A stretch of 64,000 bases of DNA from Flavobacterium limi (GCF_010645075.1 NZ_JAADZV010000015.1:52783-116782), one strand, 5' to 3'; counted from the first letter of the stretch, positions 17,638-26,963 are shown. Made by a program: numbers and translations. Notes: generated by a model from the letters alone, not told the origin.

Positions 17638-18465
17638 TTACTTTGTATTTATAATTGAAGTAAGTAATTGAGAAGTTAAAATATCTTCCATTTCAAAAAG
17701 ATTTTCGTCGGTTTCTGCAAACTCTGCATTAGAATAAGAGAATAATTTCCAGCGTTTTTTATGATATTCCAAAGCTGTTAAATTTTCAATCCAGTCTCCT
17801 GAATTTAAATATAAGGTTGAGCCATATTTGTTCTCTTTTTCAATAATTTTAGGTTCATGAATATGTCCGCAGATAACATAATCGTATTTTTTTTCTATTG
17901 CCAGATCAGTAGCAGTTGTTTCAAAGTCAGAAATAAATTTGACTGCTTTTTTTACACTGGCTTTTATTTTTTTCGAAAAAGAATAAGGTTCTCTTCCTAA
18001 TTTCGCCAGGCACCAATTTGCAAATCGATTGCACAATATTAAATAGTCATAACCAAGTCCTCCTAATTTTGCAATCCATTTTGAGTGTTGTACCGATGCA
18101 TCAAAAACGTCTCCATGAAAAATCCATGCTTTTTTATTGTCTAATTCTAAAACTAATTTATCTACCAAAGAAAAATTCCCCATATTCATGTCGCTGAACT
18201 TTCTCAGGATTTCGTCATGATTTCCGGTGATATAGAACACTTTTGTACCTTTTGAGGCCATTCCGATAATTCGCTGAATGACTTTTAAATGTGATTTTGG
18301 AAAGTAAGATTTTCTAAATTGCCAGGCATCAATGATGTCACCGTTTAAAACTAATGTTTTGGGTTTAATGCTTGAAAGGTAATTGTTTAACTCTTTGGCA
18401 TGGCTGCCGTAAGTTCCTAAATGCACATCGGAAATGATGACTAATTCTACATTTCGTTTTTTCAA
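17638..18465 (-). CDS. UDP-2,3-diacylglucosamine diphosphatase-like metallophosphoesterase (LpxH-type)
   Basis: A 275-residue calcineurin-like phosphoesterase with all metal motifs: SDVHLG, LNGDIIDAW, TGNHDE, FHGDVFD and CGHIHEP. The layout resembles LpxH/YbbF enzymes that hydrolyse UDP-diacylglucosamine in lipid A synthesis, and Bacteroidota homologues carry that label. Its length is slightly above E. coli LpxH (240). It stands alone on the minus strand, divergent from aroC. The lipid A role is inferred from family. Confidence 0.8.
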   Translation of the reverse strand: MKKRNVELVIISDVHLGTYGSHAKELNNYLSSIKPKTLVLNGDIIDAWQFRKSYFPKSHLKVIQRIIGMASKGTKVFYITGNHDEILRKFSDMNMGNFSLVDKLVLELDNKKAWIFHGDVFDASVQHSKWIAKLGGLGYDYLILCNRFANWCLAKLGREPYSFSKKIKASVKKAVKFISDFETTATDLAIEKKYDYVICGHIHEPKIIEKENKYGSTLYLNSGDWIENLTALEYHKKRWKLFSYSNAEFAETDENLFEMEDILTSQLLTSIINTK

Positions 18466-18627
18466 TTTTTCTCAATTTGAAGTTTAGCAAATTAAGTAAA
18501 CCAAAACGGGTTTTGTTTTATCAAAAGGTTATCAAATTAGCTTCAGTTTTAATAAATTATGATTTTTTAAAGGTATTGATCAGCGGCAAATACTAATTTT
18601 AAATTTTTTAATTTAATTCATAAAACT

Positions 18628-18635
18628 TACATTTG
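18628..18635 (+). promoter_or_regulatory. putative -7 element of aroC
   Basis: TACATTTG matches TAnnTTTG and lies 16 bases before the aroC start codon. No TTG at normal -33 spacing. Confidence 0.4.
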
Positions 18636-18651
18636 CTCAAAACTAATTATA

Positions 18652-19710
18652 ATGGCAGGAAACAGCTACGGCACACTATATAAAGTTACCACATTTGGAG
18701 AATCTCATGGGGAAGCTTTAGGCGGAATTATCGACGGTTGTCCATCAGGAATTCAGCTTGATTTTGAAGCAATTGAATTGGATATGGCAAGAAGAAAACC
18801 AGGACAATCCGCAATTGTAACACAAAGAAAAGAACCGGATGCGGTTCAGTTTTTATCAGGTATTTTTGAAGGTAAAACCACCGGAACTCCAATCGGATTT
18901 ATTATTCCGAATACCAATCAAAAATCAGATGACTATTCACATATAAAAGACAACTACAGGCCAAGTCATGCCGATTATGTGTATGATCAGAAATATGGTT
19001 TCAGGGATTATCGCGGAGGAGGAAGAAGTTCAGCACGCGAAACAGCAAGCAGGGTAGTAGCTGGAGCAATTGCAAAACAAATGCTGCCGGAAATAAAAAT
19101 TAACGCCTACGTTTCATCGGTAGGGCCAATTCATTTAGATACACCGTATCAGGAATTGGACTTCTCTAAAATAGAAAGTAATCCTGTACGTTGTCCAGAT
19201 GAGAAATCAGCGGCAATTATGGAAGAATATATTCGTGATATCCGTAAACAGGGAGATACTGTCGGCGGAGTAGTTTCATGTGTAATTCAGAACGTTCCTG
19301 TTGGTCTGGGCGAGCCTGTTTTTGATAAACTACATGCTGAATTAGGTAAAGCTATGCTTTCAATCAATGCCGTAAAAGGTTTTGAATATGGAAGTGGTTT
19401 CTCAGGTTCAGAAATGAAAGGAAGCCAGCATAATGATTTATACAATCCAGACGGAACTACAAAAACGAATCTTTCAGGCGGAATTCAGGGTGGAATCAGC
19501 AACGGAATGGATATCTATTTCAGGGTAGCTTTCAAACCAGTTGCAACTATTATGCAGACCCAGGATTCATTAGATAATAAAGGTAATATTACACCAATGA
19601 CCGGAAAAGGACGTCATGATCCATGTGTAGTACCAAGAGCTGTGCCTATTGTTGAGGCTATGGCAGCTATCGTTTTGGCTGATTTTTATTTAATCAACAA
19701 GACATATTAA
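18652..19710 (+). CDS. aroC: chorismate synthase
   Basis: Makes chorismate from 5-enolpyruvylshikimate-3-phosphate, the last shared step of aromatic amino acid synthesis, using reduced FMN. Family signatures are present: TFGESHG near the N-terminus, RPSHADYVY, GGGRSSARET and the C-terminal GRHDPCVVPRAVPIVEAM. At 352 residues it is full length. It stands as a probable single gene; a symporter gene follows after 49 bases. Confidence 0.97.
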   Translation: MAGNSYGTLYKVTTFGESHGEALGGIIDGCPSGIQLDFEAIELDMARRKPGQSAIVTQRKEPDAVQFLSGIFEGKTTGTPIGFIIPNTNQKSDDYSHIKDNYRPSHADYVYDQKYGFRDYRGGGRSSARETASRVVAGAIAKQMLPEIKINAYVSSVGPIHLDTPYQELDFSKIESNPVRCPDEKSAAIMEEYIRDIRKQGDTVGGVVSCVIQNVPVGLGEPVFDKLHAELGKAMLSINAVKGFEYGSGFSGSEMKGSQHNDLYNPDGTTKTNLSGGIQGGISNGMDIYFRVAFKPVATIMQTQDSLDNKGNITPMTGKGRHDPCVVPRAVPIVEAMAAIVLADFYLINKTY

Positions 19711-19759
19711 TTTAAAAGCAGGCAGTGAGGGTCTTTTTTTAATTTAAACTCAAAAAATA

Positions 19760-21040
19760 ATGGATAAAATCCAAAATCAAAAGAAATCTTTTTTTTCAGG
19801 ACTGACAGGTCAAATTTTAATAGCGATGGTTCTGGGAGCAACTTTAGGAATTATATTGCACAATACAATTTCATCTGAAGCTGCCCAATCATTCAGTACC
19901 AAAATAAAAATGCTTGCTACTATTTTTATTCGACTGGTCCAAATGATTATCTCGCCGTTAGTTTTTACAACTTTAGTAGTAGGAATTGCAAAACTCGGAG
20001 ATATTAAAACTGTTGGAAGAATAGGAGGGAAAGCATTAGGATGGTTTTTTACAGCTTCATTTATATCTTTGTTGATTGGACTGTTTTATGTAAATCTTTT
20101 GCAGCCTGGTGTGGGTTTAAAACTCGAGAATGTAGATATGGCAACTGCTTCTGAGGTTACAGGCAAAACCCAAAATCTTTCTTTTGAAAACTTTGTTGAA
20201 CACATTGTACCCAAAAGTATAATCGAAGCGATGGCAACCAATGAAATCCTGCAGATTGTGGTTTTTTCTATTTTCTTTGGATTGGCAGCGGCATCATTAG
20301 GTTCTACTGTTAAGCCTATTATTGTGGCTTTTGATAAATTATCGCACATCGTTTTAAAGATGGTGAATTATGTCATGAATTTTGCTCCAATTGGTGTTTT
20401 TGGAGCTATTGCAGCAGTATTTACAGTAAGAGATGCAGAGGAATTAGTAATTACTTATTTTAAATTTTTCGGATCGTTCTTAATCGGAATAAGTACATTG
20501 TGGGTTTTATTGGTTGCAATAGGATATATTTTTCTGAAAGGAAGAATGACTGAATTATTGAAACGTATTACAGGGCCATTAGCAATTGCTTTCGGTACTA
20601 CCAGCAGTGAGGCTGTATTCCCTAAATTGACTGAAGAATTAGAGAGTTTTGGAGTAAAAGATAAGATAGTTTCTTTTATGCTTCCGCTGGGATATTCTTT
20701 TAATCTTGACGGCAGTATGATGTATATGACTTTTGCCAGTATTTTTATTGCTCAGTTTTATAATGTACATTTAGATTTAGGAACACAAATGGCGATGCTT
20801 TTGGTATTGATGTTGACCAGTAAAGGAATTGCAGGTGTCCCGAGAGCAAGTTTGGTAGTTGTAGCAGCTACTTGTGGTATGTTTGATATCCCAATTGAAG
20901 GAATTGCTTTGATTTTGCCAATTGATCACTTTTGTGATATGTTCAGAAGTGCAACCAATGTTTTAGGAAATGCCTTGGCAACTTCAGTAGTTGGGCAATG
21001 GGAAGGGAATAATGATTTAGAATCAGTTGCAGAAAATTAA
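19760..21040 (+). CDS. dicarboxylate/amino acid:cation symporter (DAACS family)
   Basis: A 426-residue inner-membrane transporter of the GltP/DctA/EAAT type, with about eight hydrophobic helices and the two re-entrant loops. The serine-rich HP1-like segment reads GTTSSEAVFPK, and the helix-7 motif with NLDGSMMY is followed by the HP2 region TSKGIAGVPRAS. It probably takes up glutamate, aspartate or C4-dicarboxylates with Na+ or H+; the exact substrate cannot be read. It ends at a terminator shared with the convergent helicase gene. Confidence 0.92.
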   Translation: MDKIQNQKKSFFSGLTGQILIAMVLGATLGIILHNTISSEAAQSFSTKIKMLATIFIRLVQMIISPLVFTTLVVGIAKLGDIKTVGRIGGKALGWFFTASFISLLIGLFYVNLLQPGVGLKLENVDMATASEVTGKTQNLSFENFVEHIVPKSIIEAMATNEILQIVVFSIFFGLAAASLGSTVKPIIVAFDKLSHIVLKMVNYVMNFAPIGVFGAIAAVFTVRDAEELVITYFKFFGSFLIGISTLWVLLVAIGYIFLKGRMTELLKRITGPLAIAFGTTSSEAVFPKLTEELESFGVKDKIVSFMLPLGYSFNLDGSMMYMTFASIFIAQFYNVHLDLGTQMAMLLVLMLTSKGIAGVPRASLVVVAATCGMFDIPIEGIALILPIDHFCDMFRSATNVLGNALATSVVGQWEGNNDLESVAEN

Positions 21041-21071
21041 CATAATAATTATTTTAGAATTTCAATAAAAT

Positions 21072-21104
21072 AAAAAACGCTGGTTAATACCAGCGTTTTT
21101 TATT
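21072..21104. terminator. bidirectional terminator overlapping the helicase stop codon
   Basis: A perfect 8-bp stem, ACGCTGGT (21077-21084) and ACCAGCGT (21089-21096), with loop TAAT is flanked by A- and T-runs. It serves the symporter on the plus strand. The right arm and T-run also encode the last residues of the helicase on the minus strand. Confidence 0.85.
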
Positions 21105-22334
21105 TTGTTTAGAAGCATTAGATTTTCTCGATTTATGAGCACCACCGCTTCTGTTTGAATTTTTAGGTTTCTCAGCAGTTGCGTCAGGGCTTCCGGCATG
21201 CCATTGGTATGGATGGTCACTGATCGTTTTTACATCAACTTTTATTAGTTTTTGAATGTCTTTCCAATAGGGATGTTCATCTTTGCCACAAAATGATATT
21301 GCAATTCCGCCATTTCCGGCGCGTCCTGTCCTTCCAATTCTGTGCACGTAAGTTTCCGGAATATTAGGTAGATCAAAATTAATTACATATGGTAGTTGAT
21401 CAATGTCGATTCCTCTTGCAGCAATGTCAGTTGCAACTAAAACACCAACTTCTTTGTTTTTAAAAGCATCTAAAACGCGTTGTCTTGCATTTTGAGATTT
21501 GTCACCATGAATCGCTTCTGCAGGAATATCTTTTTTACGCAGTGCTTTTACAACATTGTCTGCTCCGTGTTTAGTTCTTGCAAAAACCAATACATTTGAC
21601 AGGCCTTCGGTTTTAATTAAGTGATATAATAGATTTCTTTTTTCAGTTTTATCCACAAAATAAATACGCTGTTCAATATTTTCTGCTGTTGATGAAACCG
21701 GAGATACAGTTACAGTTTCCGGATCAGTCAAAAACATTTCGGCCAGTTCCCGAATTGCAATTGGCATAGTTGCTGAAAAGAATAGTGTCTGTCTGTTTTT
21801 AGGTGTTAATTTTACGATTTTTTTGACATCGTTTACAAATCCCATATCCAGCATTTGATCTGCTTCGTCAAGAACTAAAATGTGTAAATGATTTAAATCC
21901 AGGAAACCTTGTTTTTGTAAATCTAAAAGTCTTCCGGGTGTGGCTACTAAAATATCAACCCCTTTTTTTAAGGTGTCAACCTGCGGATTTTGGGAAACAC
22001 CGCCAAAAATTGTCAATTGGGTCAGGTTTGTGTATTTGGCATAAGTGTCAAAACTTTGTCCAATTTGTACTGCCAATTCACGGGTTGGGGTAACTATAAG
22101 GGCACGGATTTGTTTAGTTTTTTTTGATGAGCCGACAATTCGGTGTAGCTGATGTATAATTGGAATAGCAAATGCAGCTGTTTTTCCGGTACCAGTCTGT
22201 GCACAGCCAATCAAATCCCTGCCGGCTAAAACAATCGGAATAGATTGTTCCTGAATAGGGGTAGGGTTTAGGTAGCCTTCTTCAAAAACGGCTTTTTGTA
22301 TACTTTTTGAAAGTGATAAATCTTCGAATAACAT
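21084..22334 (-). CDS. DEAD-box RNA helicase, RhlE-like
   Basis: A 416-residue ATP-dependent RNA helicase. All core motifs are present: Q motif NPTPIQEQSIP, motif I AQTGTGKT, Ia PTRELA, II DEAD, III SAT, then in domain 2 LVFARTKHGAD, ATDIAARGID and HRIGRTGRAG. A short basic tail (KSRKSNASKQNKKRW) probably binds RNA. It likely acts in ribosome assembly or mRNA turnover at low temperature; the subfamily call is moderate. Confidence 0.93.
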   Translation of the reverse strand: MLFEDLSLSKSIQKAVFEEGYLNPTPIQEQSIPIVLAGRDLIGCAQTGTGKTAAFAIPIIHQLHRIVGSSKKTKQIRALIVTPTRELAVQIGQSFDTYAKYTNLTQLTIFGGVSQNPQVDTLKKGVDILVATPGRLLDLQKQGFLDLNHLHILVLDEADQMLDMGFVNDVKKIVKLTPKNRQTLFFSATMPIAIRELAEMFLTDPETVTVSPVSSTAENIEQRIYFVDKTEKRNLLYHLIKTEGLSNVLVFARTKHGADNVVKALRKKDIPAEAIHGDKSQNARQRVLDAFKNKEVGVLVATDIAARGIDIDQLPYVINFDLPNIPETYVHRIGRTGRAGNGGIAISFCGKDEHPYWKDIQKLIKVDVKTISDHPYQWHAGSPDATAEKPKNSNRSGGAHKSRKSNASKQNKKRWY

Positions 22335-22378
22335 ATCTTAGGTATTAAGAACTTAGTTTTAAGTACTAAAATTCGTTG

Positions 22379-22386
22379 CAAAGATA
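22379..22386 (-). promoter_or_regulatory. putative -7 element of the helicase gene
   Basis: On the minus strand TATCTTTG matches TAnnTTTG and lies 44 bases before the helicase start. No TTG at the normal -33 spacing. Confidence 0.35.
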
Positions 22387-22456
22387 GTTTTATTCAGGCA
22401 ATGGTTTAATTGAATTTAGGTTTATTTGGCAAAAGGGATAGCTCCAAATTTTAATA

Positions 22457-23494
22457 TTAAACTTTTTCGTGATTTGCTTTTATAAAATCAGTAACCAGAT
22501 AACCGATTAATTTGCCTATTAAATGATTGTTAGGAGAATTATCCAAATCAGGTGCACCTTCACAAATATGCAGATAAGCGGCATTTTTGTGCTGCCCAAA
22601 GTAGGAAATAAATTGTCGCAACTGCTCAATTGAAAAACCACTGATTGTCATGGCGCTGCTGGCAATATTAGGGATTGCATCCAGATCAATTTCTATTCCA
22701 AACGAATCTGTTTTTATGAACTCCAGTGCTGAAATCATTTCGTTTGTAAAATCTTTTTCTTCACGGATGTTTATACTGTCATATGTATTGTAACGAACTC
22801 TGTCTTCCAGCTTTTTTATAATGTCAAGTACGCTTTTTGAAGTATAATTTTCGTGTAAGCCAAAAATGAAGTATTTTTTCAGGAAACCTTCTTCATAGGC
22901 ATAAGAAAAACCATTTCCACTATGCCGTCCTTCAAGAATTCTGAAATCAGAGTGTGCATCAAAATTGACTGCGTTTATTGATTTCCCTTTGGCTAAAGCC
23001 GTACCTTTTATATTGCCGTAAGCATTATTATGGCCTCCTCCAATTATAATAGGTGTTTTTCCGGCCTTAATTATAGTGAAAATAACATGTGATACTTCTT
23101 TATCAATTTTTTCAACCAGCTGACTTAGCTTTGAGCGATCATCTATATCATTGAAATCAAGATTTTCAACATCTCGCATTAGCTCGGAAACATTTATTTT
23201 GCCTAGAACAATAATCTGACTGCCTTTGCAAAAACGATTGTGCTGTATGTTTGCAATACTTTTTATAGCAGATTCCCATGCAGATGCAGCCCCGGGTCTC
23301 CCATAATTAGCACGGACACCTATGTCTTCCGGAATACCCAAAAGAACATATTTAGCCTCACTCTCTTTTAGAAAATCAAGTATATCTGTTCCTTTCGGAA
23401 TAGTGATCATTTTTTCTCCAAATTTTATTTCACCGCTACGGTGATTAGTGACTTTTGCTAAATCATTAACAGTAAAAGGGATTAATTTATCCAT
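22457..23494 (-). CDS. arginase-family hydrolase, probable formimidoylglutamase
   Basis: A 345-residue ureohydrolase. The binuclear manganese ligands are all visible: GGGHNNAYG, the DAHSD motif in NFDAHSDFR, and the EIDLDA pair. The likely reaction is hydrolysis of N-formimidoyl-glutamate to glutamate and formamide in histidine breakdown, because hutI lies 1 kb away on the same strand. Arginase or agmatinase activity is possible from fold alone. A coiled-coil gene on the other strand separates it from hutI, so they are not one operon. Confidence 0.78.
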   Translation of the reverse strand: MDKLIPFTVNDLAKVTNHRSGEIKFGEKMITIPKGTDILDFLKESEAKYVLLGIPEDIGVRANYGRPGAASAWESAIKSIANIQHNRFCKGSQIIVLGKINVSELMRDVENLDFNDIDDRSKLSQLVEKIDKEVSHVIFTIIKAGKTPIIIGGGHNNAYGNIKGTALAKGKSINAVNFDAHSDFRILEGRHSGNGFSYAYEEGFLKKYFIFGLHENYTSKSVLDIIKKLEDRVRYNTYDSINIREEKDFTNEMISALEFIKTDSFGIEIDLDAIPNIASSAMTISGFSIEQLRQFISYFGQHKNAAYLHICEGAPDLDNSPNNHLIGKLIGYLVTDFIKANHEKV

Positions 23495-23560
23495 AAAAAA
23501 AAATATTATCCAAAAATAATATAATTGCGCTAACTTACGTTATTAGGTTATATTAATTAT

Positions 23561-23568
23561 TAAATTTG
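23561..23568 (+). promoter_or_regulatory. putative -7 element of the coiled-coil protein gene
   Basis: TAAATTTG matches TAnnTTTG and lies 21 bases before the ATG at 23590. It overlaps the TTG at 23566, which argues against that TTG being a start codon. Confidence 0.5.
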
Positions 23569-23589
23569 TTTTTAAGAAAATTATTAAAT

Positions 23590-24468
23590 ATGGAAAACCC
23601 AAACAAAAACAACTCAAGTCTAAAGGCGGTAATCGCTGTTTTAGCAGTCCTACTAATTGGTAGTTTAGTATACATTTTTAAACTTTCTTCAGATTCAGAT
23701 GTTGTAAAAACGGAACTTACATCAACATTGACAGAAAAGGAATCTGTGATGAAAGACCTTCAGGAATTAAAAGCAACTTATGATGCTGCCATTGCTGAAA
23801 ATACTTCTATGTCAGATGAATTAATTCAGGAAAGAGACAAAGTTGTAGCTTTAATGGATGATTTGAATAAGTCAAAAGGTGATGTTTCTAAATTTAAAAC
23901 TCAAGTTCAGGGATTGCAGGCTAAAATGAAAACTTTGGTTGCTGAAAATGATGAATTAAAAAAACAAAATGGTGTTTTAACCGTTCAGAGAGACAGTACA
24001 ATTGTTGTATTGGGGGAGTCTAAAAAATTCAACGAAGTTTTAGTTGGTCAAAATGAGGCTTTGTCTAAAACAGTTGAAAAAGGTTCTAAATTATCTGTTT
24101 TAAATACAAAAACAGCAGCTTACAAATTGAAAAGTTCAGGAAAGCAAATTGAAACGGATAAGGCAAGCCGTGCTGATGTTTTAAAAGTTAGTTTTACTAT
24201 TGCTGAAAATCAAATTGCAAAGTCTGGAGATAAAACATATTATGTACAGGTGATTGATAGCAAAAATAATGTTTTGGGAGATAAAAAAACAGAAAGCTTT
24301 GGGGATAATTCATTGACATACAGCTTTAAGACAACTGTGCAGTACGAAAATAAAACTGTAAACGTTTCTGAAGATTTGCCAGGTAAAGATTTTGCAAAAG
24401 GAACTTATTTTATCAATATTTTTGATAATGATGAGTTAGTTTCTAAAACAAGCTTTTCTTTAAGATAA
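23590..24468 (+). CDS. membrane-anchored coiled-coil protein of unknown function
   Basis: A 292-residue protein with one N-terminal transmembrane segment (AVIAVLAVLLIGSLVYIF) and no signal cleavage site. A coiled coil of about 110 residues follows (LTEKESVMKDLQELK, VQGLQAKMKTL, ENDELKKQN), then a globular beta-rich domain with YYVQVIDSKNNVLG and a C-terminal TYFINIFDNDELV. It faces the periplasm by this topology. The start is the ATG at 23590, just after the -7 element. It is convergent with hutI; a shared terminator separates them. No function is assigned. Confidence 0.8.
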   Translation: MENPNKNNSSLKAVIAVLAVLLIGSLVYIFKLSSDSDVVKTELTSTLTEKESVMKDLQELKATYDAAIAENTSMSDELIQERDKVVALMDDLNKSKGDVSKFKTQVQGLQAKMKTLVAENDELKKQNGVLTVQRDSTIVVLGESKKFNEVLVGQNEALSKTVEKGSKLSVLNTKTAAYKLKSSGKQIETDKASRADVLKVSFTIAENQIAKSGDKTYYVQVIDSKNNVLGDKKTESFGDNSLTYSFKTTVQYENKTVNVSEDLPGKDFAKGTYFINIFDNDELVSKTSFSLR

Positions 24469-24487
24469 GGATTAAAGTATTAGATAA

Positions 24488-24520
24488 AAAAAAGAGGAGT
24501 TTTATACTCCTCTTTTTTTT
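24488..24520. terminator. bidirectional intrinsic terminator
   Basis: AGAGGAGT (24493-24500) and ACTCCTCT (24506-24513) form a perfect 8-bp stem with a 5-base loop, an A-run on the left and a T-run on the right. It lies between the convergent coiled-coil gene and hutI. Confidence 0.9.
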
Positions 24521-25757
24521 ATGCTAAAATTTCACCTTCAATAATTACATTTTCGATCAGGTTACTTCCAAAAGCATATGGAATCTTGTAATAAGATGAA
24601 ATAGGTTTTGTAATAATCAAATTAGCCTTTTTGCCTTTTGTGATACTTCCATGAGTTTCTGAAAGTCCCATGGCATAAGCGCCATTTATGGTCGCAGCAT
24701 TAATCGATTCTTCGGGAGTCATTTTCATTTTTATGCAGGCCGTTGCTACTACAAAATTCATATTGCCGGATGGGGTAGAGCCAGGGTTATAATCCGTTGC
24801 TAAAGCGATTGGTAAACCTGCATCAATCATTTTACGGGCAGGAGTGTAAGGAATGCTTAAAAAATAAGAGCATGATGGTAAAGCAACCGGCATCGTTTCA
24901 GAGTCTTTTAAAACTTCAATATCTTCTGGTTTCATGACTTCCAGATGATCTACAGAAAGAGCGTTGAATTTAACTCCGGACTGAATTCCGCCAATAGAAT
25001 TAAACTGATTTGCATGGATTTTTGGTTTTAAGCCGAATTCGATTCCGGCTTGCATAATCTTTTCGGTTTCTTCAACAGAAAAGTAGCCGTTTTCGCAAAA
25101 GACATCTATGTATTCAGCCAATTTATTTTTTGAAATTTCGGGAAGCATTTTCGTGACAATCTCCTCGATATAACCTGTTTTGTTTTCTTTATAATGCGGT
25201 GGAAAAGCATGCGCTCCTAAAAATGTCGCTTTTATAGAAACAGGATAATTTTCTGCCAGTTTTTTAATAACGCGAAGCATTTTTATTTCTCCTTCAACGG
25301 TTAAGCCGTAACCTGATTTTATTTCGACAGCTCCGGTGCCCAAATACATTACTTCTTCCAGTCTAATTTTTGACTGCTCATAAATTTCTTTTTCAGGAGT
25401 TTCGTTTAATTTTTTTGCTGAGTTCAGGATTCCGCCTCCGCGATTTGCGATTTCCTCATAAGTTAATCCGTTAATTCGGTCTACGAATTCCTGCTCGCGA
25501 TTACCCGCGTAAACGATGTGGGTGTGACTGTCGCACCAGCATGGAAGTACAATTCTTCCGGTTGCATCGATAATTTTATCAGCTGTAATTTCAGGAAGAT
25601 TTTCCATTGCTCCAAAGTCAGCAATAATGTTGTCTTTTATTATCAGAAAAGCATTTTTTATGGTGGGAAGAATAGCCATTTCAGCTCCAGCAACTTTAGA
25701 AACAGGAGTTTCCCGAACCTGAAGCAGTTCTTTTATGTTGATGATAAGAGTTGTCAT
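24519..25757 (-). CDS. hutI: imidazolonepropionase
   Basis: Hydrolyses 4-imidazolone-5-propionate to N-formimidoyl-glutamate, the third step of histidine breakdown. A 412-residue amidohydrolase with the metal motif DSHTHIVYAG, the SGYGLTVEGE segment, the HANQFNSIGG metal site, and the ALATDYNPGS Asp region. Its product is the substrate of the formimidoylglutamase encoded nearby. A long imperfect hairpin lies just upstream of the start codon, in the leader or promoter region. Confidence 0.95.
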   Translation of the reverse strand: MTTLIINIKELLQVRETPVSKVAGAEMAILPTIKNAFLIIKDNIIADFGAMENLPEITADKIIDATGRIVLPCWCDSHTHIVYAGNREQEFVDRINGLTYEEIANRGGGILNSAKKLNETPEKEIYEQSKIRLEEVMYLGTGAVEIKSGYGLTVEGEIKMLRVIKKLAENYPVSIKATFLGAHAFPPHYKENKTGYIEEIVTKMLPEISKNKLAEYIDVFCENGYFSVEETEKIMQAGIEFGLKPKIHANQFNSIGGIQSGVKFNALSVDHLEVMKPEDIEVLKDSETMPVALPSCSYFLSIPYTPARKMIDAGLPIALATDYNPGSTPSGNMNFVVATACIKMKMTPEESINAATINGAYAMGLSETHGSITKGKKANLIITKPISSYYKIPYAFGSNLIENVIIEGEILA

Positions 25758-25772
25758 TTAGGATAGATTATA

Positions 25773-25833
25773 AAAACACAAATTTCACAAATTATCACGA
25801 AACAATCCGTGAAATCTGTGAAATTCGTGTTTT
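25773..25833. repeat. long imperfect hairpin made of repeated words, upstream of hutI
   Basis: The left arm 25773-25799 repeats CAC(A)AATTTCAC-like words. The right arm 25808-25833 (CGTGAAATCTGTGAAATTCG and following Ts) is its near-complement. About 26 bp pair with only a few mismatches around an 8-base loop. It lies between hutI and the glutaminyl cyclase gene, both on the minus strand. Confidence 0.75.
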
Positions 25834-25852
25834 AGATTATTTTTTGTATGAT

Positions 25853-26908
25853 TTATTCTGAAACTGTTATTTCGAACATTTTATCCCAATTTTTACCGGT
25901 AACAAAAATAGTTTTGGTTTTAGGATTGTAAGCGATTCCGTTTAAAACATCATCAGTAGTGATTTTACTGCTCATGTTTTTACGCAGATCAGTCATATTT
26001 AAAATGCCTTCTACAGCTCCTGAAAGCGGATTGATGACAGCAATTGCATCTTTTTGCCAAATATTTGCATAAATTTTTCCGTTAATCCATTCTAATTCAT
26101 TAACGGCCTTGATTTTTGAATCTCCGGAATATACATTGATATAATCATTCAGTTTCTGAGTGGCCGGATCCATTTTCCATATTTTTTCTGTTCCGTCAGA
26201 ATGGTAAATGTGTTTTCCGTCATTTGTCATTCCCCAACCTTGGATTTCTTTGTCGTAATTGAACTTTTTTTCTAGCTTTAAGGTTTTAGCATCATAGATA
26301 AAACCGGTTTTTTCTTTCCATGTTAGTTGGTATAATTTTCCATCTAAGATTGTAATTCCTTCACCAAAATATTCTTTATCAAGATCGGCCTGCTTGTAGG
26401 TTTTGCCTGTTTTGTAATCGTATTTTCTGATATAAGAAGTACCGTATTGCCCTGTACTTTCATATAAGGTGTCATTGTGAAATTCTAAACCTTCATTGAA
26501 TGAAGCAGTATCATGAGGATAAGTATTTACGATTTTATATTTTAATAATTTAGGATTAACGTTTGAAACTAATTCTACTCTTTTTGTAGCATCAGATGAA
26601 TCACTGCCAAAATAAACTGTTGCTTTTAGGTATTGATATCCTAATTTTTGATCTTTTAATTTAAATTTGAATTTTTCAGAACCTTTCTTGCTTCCCACTC
26701 TTTTATCGTTTACAAAGTAGGCAATGCTGTCGATTTCTTTTGATTTTGGATTTAAAACAGTGATAGAAATGGCATCCTGAGGCAGAAAATGTGCCGGAAA
26801 AGCAGAATCATCTATAGTAAATAAAGAATTTTCACCTTTATTTTTATCTCCGCATCCAATTAATGTGATTCCTAATAAAATGGCAGTTAGGAAGTTATGT
26901 TTTTTCAT
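25853..26908 (-). CDS. glutaminyl-peptide cyclotransferase (beta-propeller type), lipoprotein
   Basis: Converts N-terminal Gln to pyroglutamate. The 351-residue protein has a lipobox (TLIGC, Cys at residue 19), a beta-sandwich lead-in of about 100 residues, then the Glu_cyclase_2 five-bladed propeller: NTYPHDTASFNEGLEF, STGQYGTSYIRK, EYFGEGITIL, YQLTWKEKTG and VNELEWINGKIYANIW are all family signatures. In Bacteroidota this activity may protect exported proteins whose N-terminal Gln is exposed by signal cleavage. It has its own promoter divergent from the SRP RNA. Confidence 0.9.
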   Translation of the reverse strand: MKKHNFLTAILLGITLIGCGDKNKGENSLFTIDDSAFPAHFLPQDAISITVLNPKSKEIDSIAYFVNDKRVGSKKGSEKFKFKLKDQKLGYQYLKATVYFGSDSSDATKRVELVSNVNPKLLKYKIVNTYPHDTASFNEGLEFHNDTLYESTGQYGTSYIRKYDYKTGKTYKQADLDKEYFGEGITILDGKLYQLTWKEKTGFIYDAKTLKLEKKFNYDKEIQGWGMTNDGKHIYHSDGTEKIWKMDPATQKLNDYINVYSGDSKIKAVNELEWINGKIYANIWQKDAIAVINPLSGAVEGILNMTDLRKNMSSKITTDDVLNGIAYNPKTKTIFVTGKNWDKMFEITVSE

Positions 26909-26927
26909 AGTCTAAAATTTGAATAGT

Positions 26928-26955
26928 CCAATATACAACGATATTTTTATAGCAA
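26928..26955 (-). promoter_or_regulatory. putative promoter of the glutaminyl cyclase gene
   Basis: On the minus strand TTG (26955-26953), a 17-base spacer and TATATTGG (26935-26928) match the Bacteroidota consensus with one mismatch. It is back-to-back with the SRP RNA promoter; the two -33 elements are only 8 bases apart. Confidence 0.55.
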
Positions 26956-26963
26956 CAAAGCTC

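Noticed and set aside
23566..23589. TTG start for the coiled-coil protein
   Set aside because: The TTG is part of a TAAATTTG promoter element; the ATG at 23590 gives the membrane anchor directly.
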